Shown piece after piece: positions 8,633-16,602 of a stretch of DNA of 59,197 bases. Under the pieces are notes generated by a model. That model was not told the origin of the DNA and ran no database searches. It saw only the letters and a list, made by a program, of their open reading frames with translations. Every line of letters begins with the position of its first letter. Position 1 is the first letter of the stretch. The translations under genes were made by a program, and so were the position numbers. This DNA comes from SAR202 cluster bacterium AC-647-P02_OGT_505m (GTDB taxonomy: Bacteria; Chloroflexota; Dehalococcoidia; Lucifugimonadales; UBA826): contig VEXB01000008.1 of the NCBI GenBank assembly GCA_009391195.1, positions 1-59,197 of the forward strand, read 5' to 3'.

Positions 8633-9436
8633 TTATTTTGAATCTAGGAACGTGGTTATTAATTTGCTAAATTCGTCTGGATTTTCGATTTCAGGTCTGT
8701 GCCCAACATTTTCCATTACTTGCATTACGGAACCAGGTATCGACTCTTGATATATTCGGCCGGAGTCTATAGGGACTATTTTATCTTCTCTCCCCCAGAC
8801 GATAAGAGTATTTAAATTCTTTAACCTATGCAGTAGGTGCTTTAAACTGAGACTGTACATATACGGTTTCCACCCTAATTTGCATGACTGTTCTCTGCCT
8901 ATTTCCCAAAGCTCGAGCATTTCAGGGCTGGGTTCCTCAGGGCATATGAGTTCGAATTCAGCGCAGGAATTCGAATCATGTATAGCTTCTTTCAGGTAGT
9001 CGGGCGCAAGGTTAAGAAATATGTCATATATCTCTCCTTCATCAGGTTTGACCCCGGTGGGAGCGACAAGGGCCAGATTGCGAAACTTGGAAGGATCCAT
9101 AACAGCCATTTCAGCAGCTATCCATCCACCAAACGAAAAACCTATAAGGTCTATGTCGTCTAAGTCCATATCATCAAGAGCTTCCAGATACCATCCGGCA
9201 AGATCCCGAACCTGCATCATCCAGTCAATCCCCTGAGATTCGTCATATCCGGGATGACTAGGAGCGTAAACTTTTCTGGACGCCGACAAGGTTTTGTGAT
9301 AGTTCATCCATCCTGGGAACCCTAGCTCCCCATGGAGGAGCAATAATGGTCTACCCTCACCGGCGGTACGCATCTGAATTGTTGCTCCGGCCACTTCCAA
9401 TCTGGATTCTTTAAAAGATCCTTCGCTAACGGCCAA
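8633..9436 (-). CDS. Alpha/beta-fold hydrolase
   Basis: A 267-residue alpha/beta hydrolase. The oxyanion-hole region is LLLLHGELGFPGW, the nucleophile is S101 in GFSFGGW, the acid is in WGREDKIVP and the base is the histidine in NVGHRPEIE; the triad is complete. There is no signal peptide, so it acts in the cytoplasm on an ester, lactone or C-C bond (meta-cleavage hydrolases look alike). The start is a TTG, supported by GAGG about 5 bases upstream on the minus strand; the next ATG would remove the first beta strand. It precedes the LLM monooxygenase in an apparent two-gene unit, and a 178-bp divergent region separates it from the CoA-transferase operon. Confidence 0.88.
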   Translation of the reverse strand: MAVSEGSFKESRLEVAGATIQMRTAGEGRPLLLLHGELGFPGWMNYHKTLSASRKVYAPSHPGYDESQGIDWMMQVRDLAGWYLEALDDMDLDDIDLIGFSFGGWIAAEMAVMDPSKFRNLALVAPTGVKPDEGEIYDIFLNLAPDYLKEAIHDSNSCAEFELICPEEPSPEMLELWEIGREQSCKLGWKPYMYSLSLKHLLHRLKNLNTLIVWGREDKIVPIDSGRIYQESIPGSVMQVMENVGHRPEIENPDEFSKLITTFLDSK

Positions 9437-9617
9437 TGTGTCCTCACTCGTTCTAATACCAAATGTTTTCGCAATCCTAGTGGTCTTAACGATCTATTTC
9501 AACTCATTACGAATAGAAATTCTCCCTAATAGATGTCAAATAGGTCCACAGATGATATAAATCGCTTTGTAACACTTTATGGAAGTTGTTAGTTGACATT
9601 AATGGAGGTGAATTTTG

Positions 9618-10868
9618 GTGGGCACAAGTTCCGTTTCACAACCAGACGGCCCTCTAAAGGGAGTCAAAGTATTGGACTGGACTATTTGGCAATTTGGTCC
9701 AGTTAGTACTTCAATGATGGGGGATATGGGTGCAGATGTCATAAAAATCGAATCTCTTGATGGAGACCCAGGAAGGGGTCTGGCAAGAGCATCAAACCTC
9801 AGAATGGATCTTGGTGAAGGCCGAGTTGCGTATTTTGAGGCTTTGAATAGGAATAAACGCAGTTTAGCTGTGAACCTAAAAACTGAAGAAGGATTAAAAG
9901 TCGTCCACGAGCTCGTAAAAGATGCAGATGTTTTTGTTCAGAATTTTCGCAGTGGAGTTGCAGAGCGACTTGGTGTTGGATATGACACACTGTCGGAGAT
10001 CAATCCGAAGTTGATTTACGGTTCCGCCAATGGTTACGGTCCAGATGGACCTGACGCTGGTCAGCCTTCATTCGATGGCTGTGGACAGGCGAGATCAGGA
10101 TTGATGATGTCTGCCACGGAGGATTATCAAGAATACCCCACAAGGGTGACTCAAGGTGTTTCTGATCAAATTGGAGGCATAATGCTCTGCCAGGGGATTT
10201 TAGCTGCTTTGGTATCAAGAGGCATACGAGGCGTTGGACAAAAAGTTGAAACATCTCATTTGAGTGCCAATATGTGGCTTCAAGGTTTAGGGATTTCTAT
10301 GAGCCTTTTGCAGGGCGGTGTTAATTTCGCCTCGTATAGTAGGGATAGTCCAACCAACCCATTATCAAATACCTACAATGGTAGTGATGGCAAATCAATA
10401 GTGATGATGCATCTCCAACCTGATCGGTATTGGGCCCCTCTTATGAAAGAGATGGGGCTGGAACAGTTTATTGAAGACGAAAGGTTTGTTGACATGTCGG
10501 CCAGAGCAGAAAATGCCCCTGCGATAGTGAAAATTCTTGATGAAAGATTTGCGACCAAGACGGTAGCTGAATGGGATAAGTTATTTCGAGACTCGGAGAC
10601 TGATTTTATCTACGCCTTGGTTCAAAGTATCGAAGAGCTTTCGGACGATATTCAGGTTCAATCCAATAATTACATAACGCATTTTGATCATCCGGTTTTG
10701 GGTGATGTTCAGATGTGTAACCATCCGAATATATATAGCGAGACTCCAGCAGGTATCTGGAAGGAGGCCCCCGAGGTGGGGCAAGATACGGAGGAAATTC
10801 TTATAGAAAATTTAGGATACGACTGGGATGATATAGGCCGGCTTCAATCTGCCGGCGCAATCCTGTAG
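9618..10868 (+). CDS. CaiB/BaiF (class III) CoA-transferase
   Basis: A protein of about 416 residues from the formyl-CoA transferase/carnitine CoA-transferase family. It opens with PLKGVKVLDWT, followed by GADVIKIE, NRNKRSLAVNLKT and the active-site segment PSFDGCGQARSG, where the Asp near 153 aligns with the catalytic aspartate that forms the acyl-CoA anhydride. The usual start choice is between TTG (9615) and GTG (9618); GGAGGTG at 9604-9610 suits either and GTG is the stronger codon. The enzyme moves CoA between carboxylic acids. It heads an operon with a TPP-dependent lyase and a double-hotdog protein. That pairing recalls formyl-CoA transferase/oxalyl-CoA decarboxylase or 2-hydroxyacyl-CoA lyase systems, but the acid is not known. 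Confidence 0.9.
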   Translation: MGTSSVSQPDGPLKGVKVLDWTIWQFGPVSTSMMGDMGADVIKIESLDGDPGRGLARASNLRMDLGEGRVAYFEALNRNKRSLAVNLKTEEGLKVVHELVKDADVFVQNFRSGVAERLGVGYDTLSEINPKLIYGSANGYGPDGPDAGQPSFDGCGQARSGLMMSATEDYQEYPTRVTQGVSDQIGGIMLCQGILAALVSRGIRGVGQKVETSHLSANMWLQGLGISMSLLQGGVNFASYSRDSPTNPLSNTYNGSDGKSIVMMHLQPDRYWAPLMKEMGLEQFIEDERFVDMSARAENAPAIVKILDERFATKTVAEWDKLFRDSETDFIYALVQSIEELSDDIQVQSNNYITHFDHPVLGDVQMCNHPNIYSETPAGIWKEAPEVGQDTEEILIENLGYDWDDIGRLQSAGAIL

Positions 10869-10876
10869 AGATATAT

Positions 10877-10892
10877 TGCCTTATTGAAGGCA
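10877..10892 (+). other. Small intercistronic hairpin
   Basis: TGCCTT and AAGGCA flank a 4-base loop between the CoA-transferase stop and the TPP enzyme start, 20 bases before the ATG. It has no T run and sits just upstream of the ribosome site (AGGAG), so it may be an mRNA-processing or translational element. The stem is only 6 bp. Confidence 0.3.
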
Positions 10893-10912
10893 TTCAATAA
10901 ATAGGAGACAGC

Positions 10913-12577
10913 ATGGCAGAAATAGATGGAGGACACCTTTTCGCGAAGGCTCTAAAGAAAGAAGGTGTGGAATATATCTTCACTTTGAACGGAGGTCATA
11001 TATACAACCTGTATGAAGGTTGTGCAGATGAAGGTATTAAGATCGTTGACTTTCGACATGAGCAGGTAGCAGCGCATGCAGCTGAAGGTTGGGCTAAAGT
11101 TACTGGGAAACCAGGAGTCGCTATCGTAACCGCTGGGCCTGGGGTAACCGATGCCGTTACTGGGATCGCGAATGCTTATCAAGCACCCAGCCCTATGATT
11201 ATGATTGGGGGCAACGCAGGTATTACAGACCATTTACGTGGTGGATTACAGGACTTCGATAGTGCGACTTTCTTGAAGCCAGTAACAAAATTCTCCGAAC
11301 AGGTGAAAAAGGTAGAGCGTATACCAGAATATGTTGCAAACGCTTTTAGAGCATCAATGAGCGGGGTACCTGGACCAGCTTATCTGGAAATTCCTATCGA
11401 TATCGTAGGTGGGGTGACTGATGAAGCGAATGTTAGATATCCTGACAGATATAGGACGGACGCGAGAGCCTTCGGTGACCCAGAATATATCCAAAAAGTC
11501 GTCGATATTTTAAAAAATGCAGAGCGCCCCATGATTCTTGCGGGATCGGATGTTTGGTGGTGTGACGCTGCTGAAGAGCTTAGGAGATTCGTCGAGACCA
11601 TAGATTCTCCAGTTTTCCTTAATGCGATGGGAAGAGGGAGCCTTCCTTCCGACCATCCCAATTTAGGGAGTTTGGGAAGGAGATACGGTTTAGTTAAGTC
11701 TGACGCTGTAATCCTTATTGGTACTCCAATAGACTTCAGATTGAGCTATGGGGAAGACAGATTGTTCCCCCAGAACCCGAAGCTCATCGAGATCATGATG
11801 GATGGAAACAAAATTGGTCAGAATAGAGATGTTGATGCAGGTGTGGTAGGTGATGTGGGTGCGGTTTTGGGTCAGGTTCTAGATGGACTAGAGGCTTCTG
11901 GATACAAGTCGAAGGGAAAGTCTTGGGTCGAAGAAGTTATGACTGAGGACAAGGCTTTGAAGGCTGCCGATGAGGAAATGCTGAATAGTGACGCTAACCC
12001 GATACATCCCATGAGACTTTGTAAAGAACTAAGAGATGTACTCGATGAAGATGCAACGGTTATAGGTGATGGCGGCGACATCGTTACTTTCGCTGCCAGA
12101 GTTCTTAACATAAACAGGCCCGGACACTGGCTTGACCCCGGACAGTTTGGATGTCTTGGTGCTGGTAGTGGGTTTGCTGCCGCCGCTCAGTTAGCCAGAC
12201 CCGGGAAACAGGTCTGCATCGTCTATGGCGATGGTGGATTTGGACTCACCGGATTTGATGTTGAGTCATATGTGAGATTTGATCTACCGATCGTTTCCGT
12301 AGTGGGTAACAACGGGGCTTGGAATCAGACCACTCAAGGTGTGGTTAAAAGAGGTGGAAGAGCTCTTGGGACCTATCTTTCCCAAGATACCGATTATGCC
12401 AAGATTATGGAAGGTATGGGGGGACATTCAGAGAGGGTGTCGGAGCCAGACCAGATAAAGCCGGCTCTTGAGAGGGCTTTTGAGTCTGGGAAACCGGCGT
12501 TGGTGGACGTTGTAATAGACCAAAATGTCTCTTATGGAACTATGGGAGGAAGATCGAGAGAGCAGCGTCAGTATTAG
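10913..12577 (+). CDS. Thiamine-pyrophosphate-dependent enzyme (acetolactate synthase / 2-hydroxyacyl-CoA lyase / oxalyl-CoA decarboxylase superfamily)
   Basis: A 554-residue three-domain TPP enzyme. The N-terminal Pyr domain holds the activating glutamate E50 (FRHEQVAAHAAEGWA) and VTAGPGVTDAVTGIANA. The central domain spans roughly 190-340. The PP domain contains the Mg-TPP motif running from GDGG (about 439) to NN (about 467). The family makes or breaks C-C bonds next to a carbonyl. Because the preceding gene is a class III CoA-transferase and the next is a double-hotdog protein, a CoA-ester substrate (oxalyl-CoA or a 2-hydroxyacyl-CoA) is attractive, but sequence alone does not exclude an acetolactate synthase-like enzyme; no small regulatory subunit gene is adjacent. 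The ribosome site is AGGAG, and the stop is followed by a 7-bp hairpin. Confidence 0.82.
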   Translation: MAEIDGGHLFAKALKKEGVEYIFTLNGGHIYNLYEGCADEGIKIVDFRHEQVAAHAAEGWAKVTGKPGVAIVTAGPGVTDAVTGIANAYQAPSPMIMIGGNAGITDHLRGGLQDFDSATFLKPVTKFSEQVKKVERIPEYVANAFRASMSGVPGPAYLEIPIDIVGGVTDEANVRYPDRYRTDARAFGDPEYIQKVVDILKNAERPMILAGSDVWWCDAAEELRRFVETIDSPVFLNAMGRGSLPSDHPNLGSLGRRYGLVKSDAVILIGTPIDFRLSYGEDRLFPQNPKLIEIMMDGNKIGQNRDVDAGVVGDVGAVLGQVLDGLEASGYKSKGKSWVEEVMTEDKALKAADEEMLNSDANPIHPMRLCKELRDVLDEDATVIGDGGDIVTFAARVLNINRPGHWLDPGQFGCLGAGSGFAAAAQLARPGKQVCIVYGDGGFGLTGFDVESYVRFDLPIVSVVGNNGAWNQTTQGVVKRGGRALGTYLSQDTDYAKIMEGMGGHSERVSEPDQIKPALERAFESGKPALVDVVIDQNVSYGTMGGRSREQRQY

Positions 12578-12591
12578 TAATAAATATGAGA

Positions 12592-12612
12592 GCCCCCTGT
12601 ATTAAAGGGGGC
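12592..12612 (+). other. Intercistronic stem-loop (no T run)
   Basis: GCCCCCT (12592-12598) and AGGGGGC (12606-12612) form a perfect 7-bp GC-rich stem with a 7-base loop, 14 bases past the TPP enzyme stop. The 3' side lacks a T run, so it is more likely to protect or process the operon mRNA, or attenuate partially, than to stop transcription. It could also compete with the ribosome site of the next gene. Confidence 0.5.
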
Positions 12613-12640
12613 CGTTAACATAAATATGGGGGTCAATAAT

Positions 12641-13504
12641 ATGACAAATAGAGAACATCACCCTGATGAAGCCTTTGTAGGCAAGGAACTTGAACCTAGA
12701 CAGTTTGAAGTGTCTGCCAATCATGTAGAAGATTACTTTGAAGGTCTTAAACTGGACTCCGATTGGTATGAAGATAGCGGTGGAAATAGTGATAAGTTGC
12801 TTCCGTCTATGCTTCTTGTAGACGCTGAGTCAATGAGTGGAGCTAGTTTCCGAAATAATTTTGGCAATCTGTGGATGAGACAAGAACTCGACTTTCATGC
12901 TCCTTTATCTTCGGAAACTGAAATGAGAGTCGAATCTCGTGTCAAGGATATATATGAGTGGAGAAACAGGACGATCGTTCTCCAAGAATCCAAGATTTAT
13001 GGGGAAAATGACACCATTCTTGGCGTGATGCGTCACCATCAAAGCTATTTACTTGATCAAGATTCTGGCAGAGTGGCCCTGAGAAAGCCTTCCGACAAAG
13101 AAGGGGTTCGGAAATTCAATGTCCCAAAAGGTGACCTATTGGAACCTGTTGCCAGGGAAATTGATCTCGAGATGTGCGGAACATTCTTTCATGGAAACAA
13201 GCACTATCACACAAATAAAGAAGCATCTCAAGAACTAGGATTTGAGGAAGTAGTTGTTGGAGGGAAAATGACTATTTCCTACATCGGTGACATGTTAGAC
13301 CGAAGCTTTGGCCACAAATGGTTTGATGGTGGCAAGCTAGATGTAAAGTTTACAAACATTGTCTGGCCGGGGGACAGAGTGACTGCCAAGGGTGTACTTA
13401 CAGATGAAAGATCTGTAAGCGACGACATTGCAGAGGCTAGAGTGTGGATGGAAAAAGATGATGGGACTGTGGTGATAGTCGGTAACGCATATATACCGGA
13501 TTAG
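12641..13504 (+). CDS. Double-hotdog (MaoC/FAS1-dehydratase-like) protein
   Basis: A protein of about 287 residues with two hotdog-like halves: residues up to about 145 form a degenerate half, and the second half carries HYHTNKEASQELGFEEVVVGG followed by VKFTNIVWPGDRVTAKGVL. This is the pattern of MaoC/(R)-enoyl-CoA hydratases and FAS1-type dehydratase domains. In hydratase 2 proteins the motif reads D-x-N-P-x-H; here the histidine survives but the catalytic Asp and Asn positions read Gly and Lys, so ordinary hydratase activity is doubtful. Two starts are possible (12626, 12641); the second has a G-rich ribosome-like site about 8 bases upstream and is preferred. It ends the CoA-transferase/TPP enzyme operon and may bind or hydrolyse its acyl-CoA. 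Confidence 0.75.
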   Translation: MTNREHHPDEAFVGKELEPRQFEVSANHVEDYFEGLKLDSDWYEDSGGNSDKLLPSMLLVDAESMSGASFRNNFGNLWMRQELDFHAPLSSETEMRVESRVKDIYEWRNRTIVLQESKIYGENDTILGVMRHHQSYLLDQDSGRVALRKPSDKEGVRKFNVPKGDLLEPVAREIDLEMCGTFFHGNKHYHTNKEASQELGFEEVVVGGKMTISYIGDMLDRSFGHKWFDGGKLDVKFTNIVWPGDRVTAKGVLTDERSVSDDIAEARVWMEKDDGTVVIVGNAYIPD

Positions 13505-13542
13505 TAGCAACATCACGTATTATTTTCTCAGTATAGAAAACA

Positions 13543-15162
13543 TTGAGTGAGTCTTTTGATGTGGTCGTTATAGGTGGTGGTCCAGCCGGAAGCTGTGCTG
13601 CTTCCATGGCGGCCACCGCTGGTCTATCCGTTGTGCTTCTTGAACGCGACAAATTTCCTAGAGATCACATAGGAGAGTCCCTGCTTCCCGCCAGTATGCC
13701 AATACTTAGAGAGTTGGGCGTTGAGGCAGAGATAGCCGCTGCGGGGTTCCCCGTCAAATATGGAGCGACTATGGTGTGGGGTAGTGGATCTGACCCCTGG
13801 ACATGGAGATTCAGTGAAACGAACCAGGAATACACTAGCGCATATCAGGTCAATCGTTCTGAGTTCGATACTATTCTTCTCAATAGGGCGAGAACGCTAG
13901 GGGTAGAGGTTAGAGAAGAGACTCAAGTAATTGAGGTAATTTTTCAGGATGACAGAGCTACAGGAGTTTTTTGTAATAATCGGCATGAGGCTCAGTTTTT
14001 TATAGAGTCCAGAATGGTTATAGATTGTAGTGGACAATCATCTTTGATTTGCAGGGCTAGGAATCTTCGCCAATGGGATGATAGCTTTCAAAATCTTGCA
14101 ATATATGGGTATTTTCAAAATGCCGTTTCCCTACCCAAACCCAACGAAAACAATATTTTTATTGAGTCATTTTCAGAGGGCTGGGTTTGGAATATACCTT
14201 TAAAGGACAATATTGCTAGTGTTGGCATTGTTCTAGATTCAAAAAAAGCATCACTGGATTTGCAATCTAGTGATGTTGAAACTTTCTTTCAGAGGAATCT
14301 GTCATATACGAAAGAAACTAGTCGGATGCTTCAATCAGCAAAGCCTCTCAAATCTCCTCAAATTGTAAAAGACTGGTCTTACACATCCAGTCAAATTGCA
14401 GGTCTATCTTGGGTCTTAGCAGGTGATGCTGCTTGTTTTATAGACCCCTTGTTTTCGTCAGGTGTACATATGGCTCTTATGTCGGGAGTTTTAGCATCGG
14501 CTTATGCGGTTACGGCATTATCAGACCCAGATATGGAGATAGCCACGGCCGAGGTGTATGAAGATATGATCAGAAGGGAGTATTCCCTGTTCAGGGAGTT
14601 GGCCCAACTTTTCTATCAGACAAATAGATCTGTCGACTCTTACTTCTGGGAGGCGAGAAAAATATTGGGCCAAAGTGGGATTTCTACTGGGCGAGAGGCC
14701 TTTATCAAAGCTGTATCTGGCCAATCTGTAAGAGGGTATGAAAGAGCTGTTTTGGAAAAAGGGGATTTACCAGAATCGTTCAAACATGCTCTTGAATCAC
14801 AACAGAATGACAGGCATTCCCGACAACGTGAGTTGGGGATGTACTTTAGTAACTGGGACAATCTGGTCCCTTATTTACATGAAGACACCTATGTTGCTAG
14901 AAAGCCTGTTTTATCTGCGGGGAGGTTCGAATGGGGGCTCGTCCTCCATTCGCCTGAGAGACAGGAAGGCACTGATTGTAGTTCTTTTGTCGCCTTGTTA
15001 TTAGACTTGATCGACGGTGAAGCGAATATGCGTTTAATCTCTGAGCGACTCAGAGATAAGGTTAATAGTCCGAATAAAACAGTTATCAATGAGTATTTGC
15101 AAAGAACTGTAGAAATACTCTATGTAGAAGGAGCTATAAGCAAGTTAGAGCTAGTGAAATAG
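13543..15162 (+). CDS. FAD-dependent oxidoreductase of the flavin-dependent halogenase family
   Basis: A 539-residue flavoprotein. It has the FAD motif GGGPAG (11-16), an acidic residue ending strand 2 (LLERDKFPR), GESLLPA (44-50) and, most telling, GWVWNIP (213-219), the W-x-W-x-I-P signature of flavin-dependent halogenases. K72 in FPVKYGATMVWG is placed like the lysine that carries hypochlorous acid in this family. AGDAACFIDPLFSSGVHMAL is the second FAD contact. Residues from about 440 form an extra winged-helix-like tail (LLLDLIDGEANMRLISERL). The start is TTG, the only one before the FAD motif apart from a too-late GTG. Relatives without halogenase activity (geranylgeranyl reductase-like) share much of this, so halogenation is a hypothesis. 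It follows the CoA-transferase operon by 38 bp. Confidence 0.78.
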   Translation: MSESFDVVVIGGGPAGSCAASMAATAGLSVVLLERDKFPRDHIGESLLPASMPILRELGVEAEIAAAGFPVKYGATMVWGSGSDPWTWRFSETNQEYTSAYQVNRSEFDTILLNRARTLGVEVREETQVIEVIFQDDRATGVFCNNRHEAQFFIESRMVIDCSGQSSLICRARNLRQWDDSFQNLAIYGYFQNAVSLPKPNENNIFIESFSEGWVWNIPLKDNIASVGIVLDSKKASLDLQSSDVETFFQRNLSYTKETSRMLQSAKPLKSPQIVKDWSYTSSQIAGLSWVLAGDAACFIDPLFSSGVHMALMSGVLASAYAVTALSDPDMEIATAEVYEDMIRREYSLFRELAQLFYQTNRSVDSYFWEARKILGQSGISTGREAFIKAVSGQSVRGYERAVLEKGDLPESFKHALESQQNDRHSRQRELGMYFSNWDNLVPYLHEDTYVARKPVLSAGRFEWGLVLHSPERQEGTDCSSFVALLLDLIDGEANMRLISERLRDKVNSPNKTVINEYLQRTVEILYVEGAISKLELVK

Positions 15163-15178
15163 ATTGGGCAGTGTGATG

Positions 15179-16399
15179 CTAGCTTTTTGTAGATTCGGAT
15201 TTAACCATCTGGGGCCATATCAGACAAACGCCTATTGTCAGAAGTACGCCTATGATCCCGTTAAATACAAGAGAAACTTGAACTCCGGCCAATTCAGTTA
15301 TTGCCCCCGAGAGTAATAGTCCCAAGGGCAACCCCCCTACAGCCAGTTGCCTAAGTCCCATTATTCGCCCCCTAAGATTTGAAGGGGTGAGGTTAAGAAT
15401 CATAGTTGAAATCATGATTACACACATTGATTGTCCAATCCCTGCAGAAAAAAATATTGGCAGGCTTACAGATGTGCTGGTAGCGATGCTCACTAGAGCA
15501 GCTGCAGTATGCCATATGATAGATCCACAGACTATTAGCGTGCCCCCCCTAATCCGAATCAAACCTGAACTGAGGCTAATTGAACCGATTGCCGCTCCTA
15601 ACGAATAGGTACCTAGAATTATCCCCAAGCTCTCCGCACTGTTTTGAAACACTTGCTTCACTACAACAGCAGCAAGTGAAAAGTAGAGCGGGTACGCGGT
15701 CAAATTAATTATTACTGCCATTATCAACAGACCTGATAGTGCAGGGACTGTTCGTACGTGTTTCAATGCTTCAACCAAAGATGAAATCATAGGACGCTTG
15801 ATATCGATATGATTAGTGGTTACATCCAGCGGATTTTGTCCTATTCTGAATGAAAGCATGAATGATAGTAGATAGAATATAACCACTACTGAATAACTCA
15901 CTGTCATATCTGACCAGCTCAGTAAGTAACCACCAGCGATGGGACTAACTATTTGTGTCAGATCACTCCCTGCCCTTTCCAATGCAAGACCATTCCTTAC
16001 ACTTTTTTCGGGAATTATGTCGGGAAGAATCGACTGCCTAACCACCATTTCAGCTGTTTTTGAGATGCCGAGAAATCCAGCCAATATTAGAATTTCCCAC
16101 TTATCTAGATTGTCAAAAAATATTAATGTCAGGCCAATACTTGAGTTGAAGAGGAATGAAGCCCTGACCAGGATTATTAGAATTCTTTTTTCGAGACGAT
16201 CCACCACTACGCCTATCAAAGGGGCGAACAAGGTCGCTGAGAATCGAAGTGCGCCATATATGCCCAAGATCAAGGGGGAGTCAGTTTTCTCAAGTATGAA
16301 CCAGGATAGGATCACCATCTCCATATATTCAGCCCAGTGAAGAGTGGCAACCGATGTCCAAAGATATCTATAGTCTTTGTACTTTAGGCTCTCTAACAT
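15179..16399 (-). CDS. MFS transporter (exporter-like, 12 TM)
   Basis: A 406-residue major facilitator of the MFS_3/enterobactin-exporter style. It starts at MLESLKYKDYRYLWTS, a classical opening of that group, has GVVDRLEKRILI after helix 2, and ends in a short charged tail. About 12 hydrophobic segments can be counted. Relatives export drugs, siderophores or small metabolites. It converges with the halogenase-like gene (16 bp between stops), so it might export that product, but the pairing is only positional. The region 16400-16602 upstream holds one small stem-loop. Confidence 0.82.
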   Translation of the reverse strand: MLESLKYKDYRYLWTSVATLHWAEYMEMVILSWFILEKTDSPLILGIYGALRFSATLFAPLIGVVVDRLEKRILIILVRASFLFNSSIGLTLIFFDNLDKWEILILAGFLGISKTAEMVVRQSILPDIIPEKSVRNGLALERAGSDLTQIVSPIAGGYLLSWSDMTVSYSVVVIFYLLSFMLSFRIGQNPLDVTTNHIDIKRPMISSLVEALKHVRTVPALSGLLIMAVIINLTAYPLYFSLAAVVVKQVFQNSAESLGIILGTYSLGAAIGSISLSSGLIRIRGGTLIVCGSIIWHTAAALVSIATSTSVSLPIFFSAGIGQSMCVIMISTMILNLTPSNLRGRIMGLRQLAVGGLPLGLLLSGAITELAGVQVSLVFNGIIGVLLTIGVCLIWPQMVKSESTKS

Positions 16400-16510
16400 T
16401 GACCGCGCCGGGTAACCATAAGTTTGATTGCCTTTCGTTCAATATATTGGGACTTTGGAGAGTTTTTTAGAGATTCGAAATTATTATATTCGATCTACAT
16501 TGTTCCACCT

Positions 16511-16528
16511 CACTTGCGTTGGCAAGTG
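16511..16528. other. Stem-loop upstream of MFS gene
   Basis: CACTTGC and GCAAGTG form a perfect 7-bp stem with a 4-base loop in the 203-bp gap between the amidase stop and the MFS start. A run of seven T lies 13 bases beyond it on the plus strand, too far for a canonical terminator. No other clear signal was seen in this gap. Confidence 0.3.
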
Positions 16529-16602
16529 ATAGAGTGGTTGCTTTTTTTGTCGGCAAATTTGTTCTAGTGCGAACGTAAGTTTCGCTTCAAACATCATTTA
16601 CA

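Noticed and set aside
9618-12577. Firm assignment as formyl-CoA transferase and oxalyl-CoA decarboxylase (frc/oxc)
   Set aside because: Family pairing fits, but oxalate-specific residues could not be verified by eye, and no oxalate-specific context beyond an OFA-like carrier exists; left as a possibility only.
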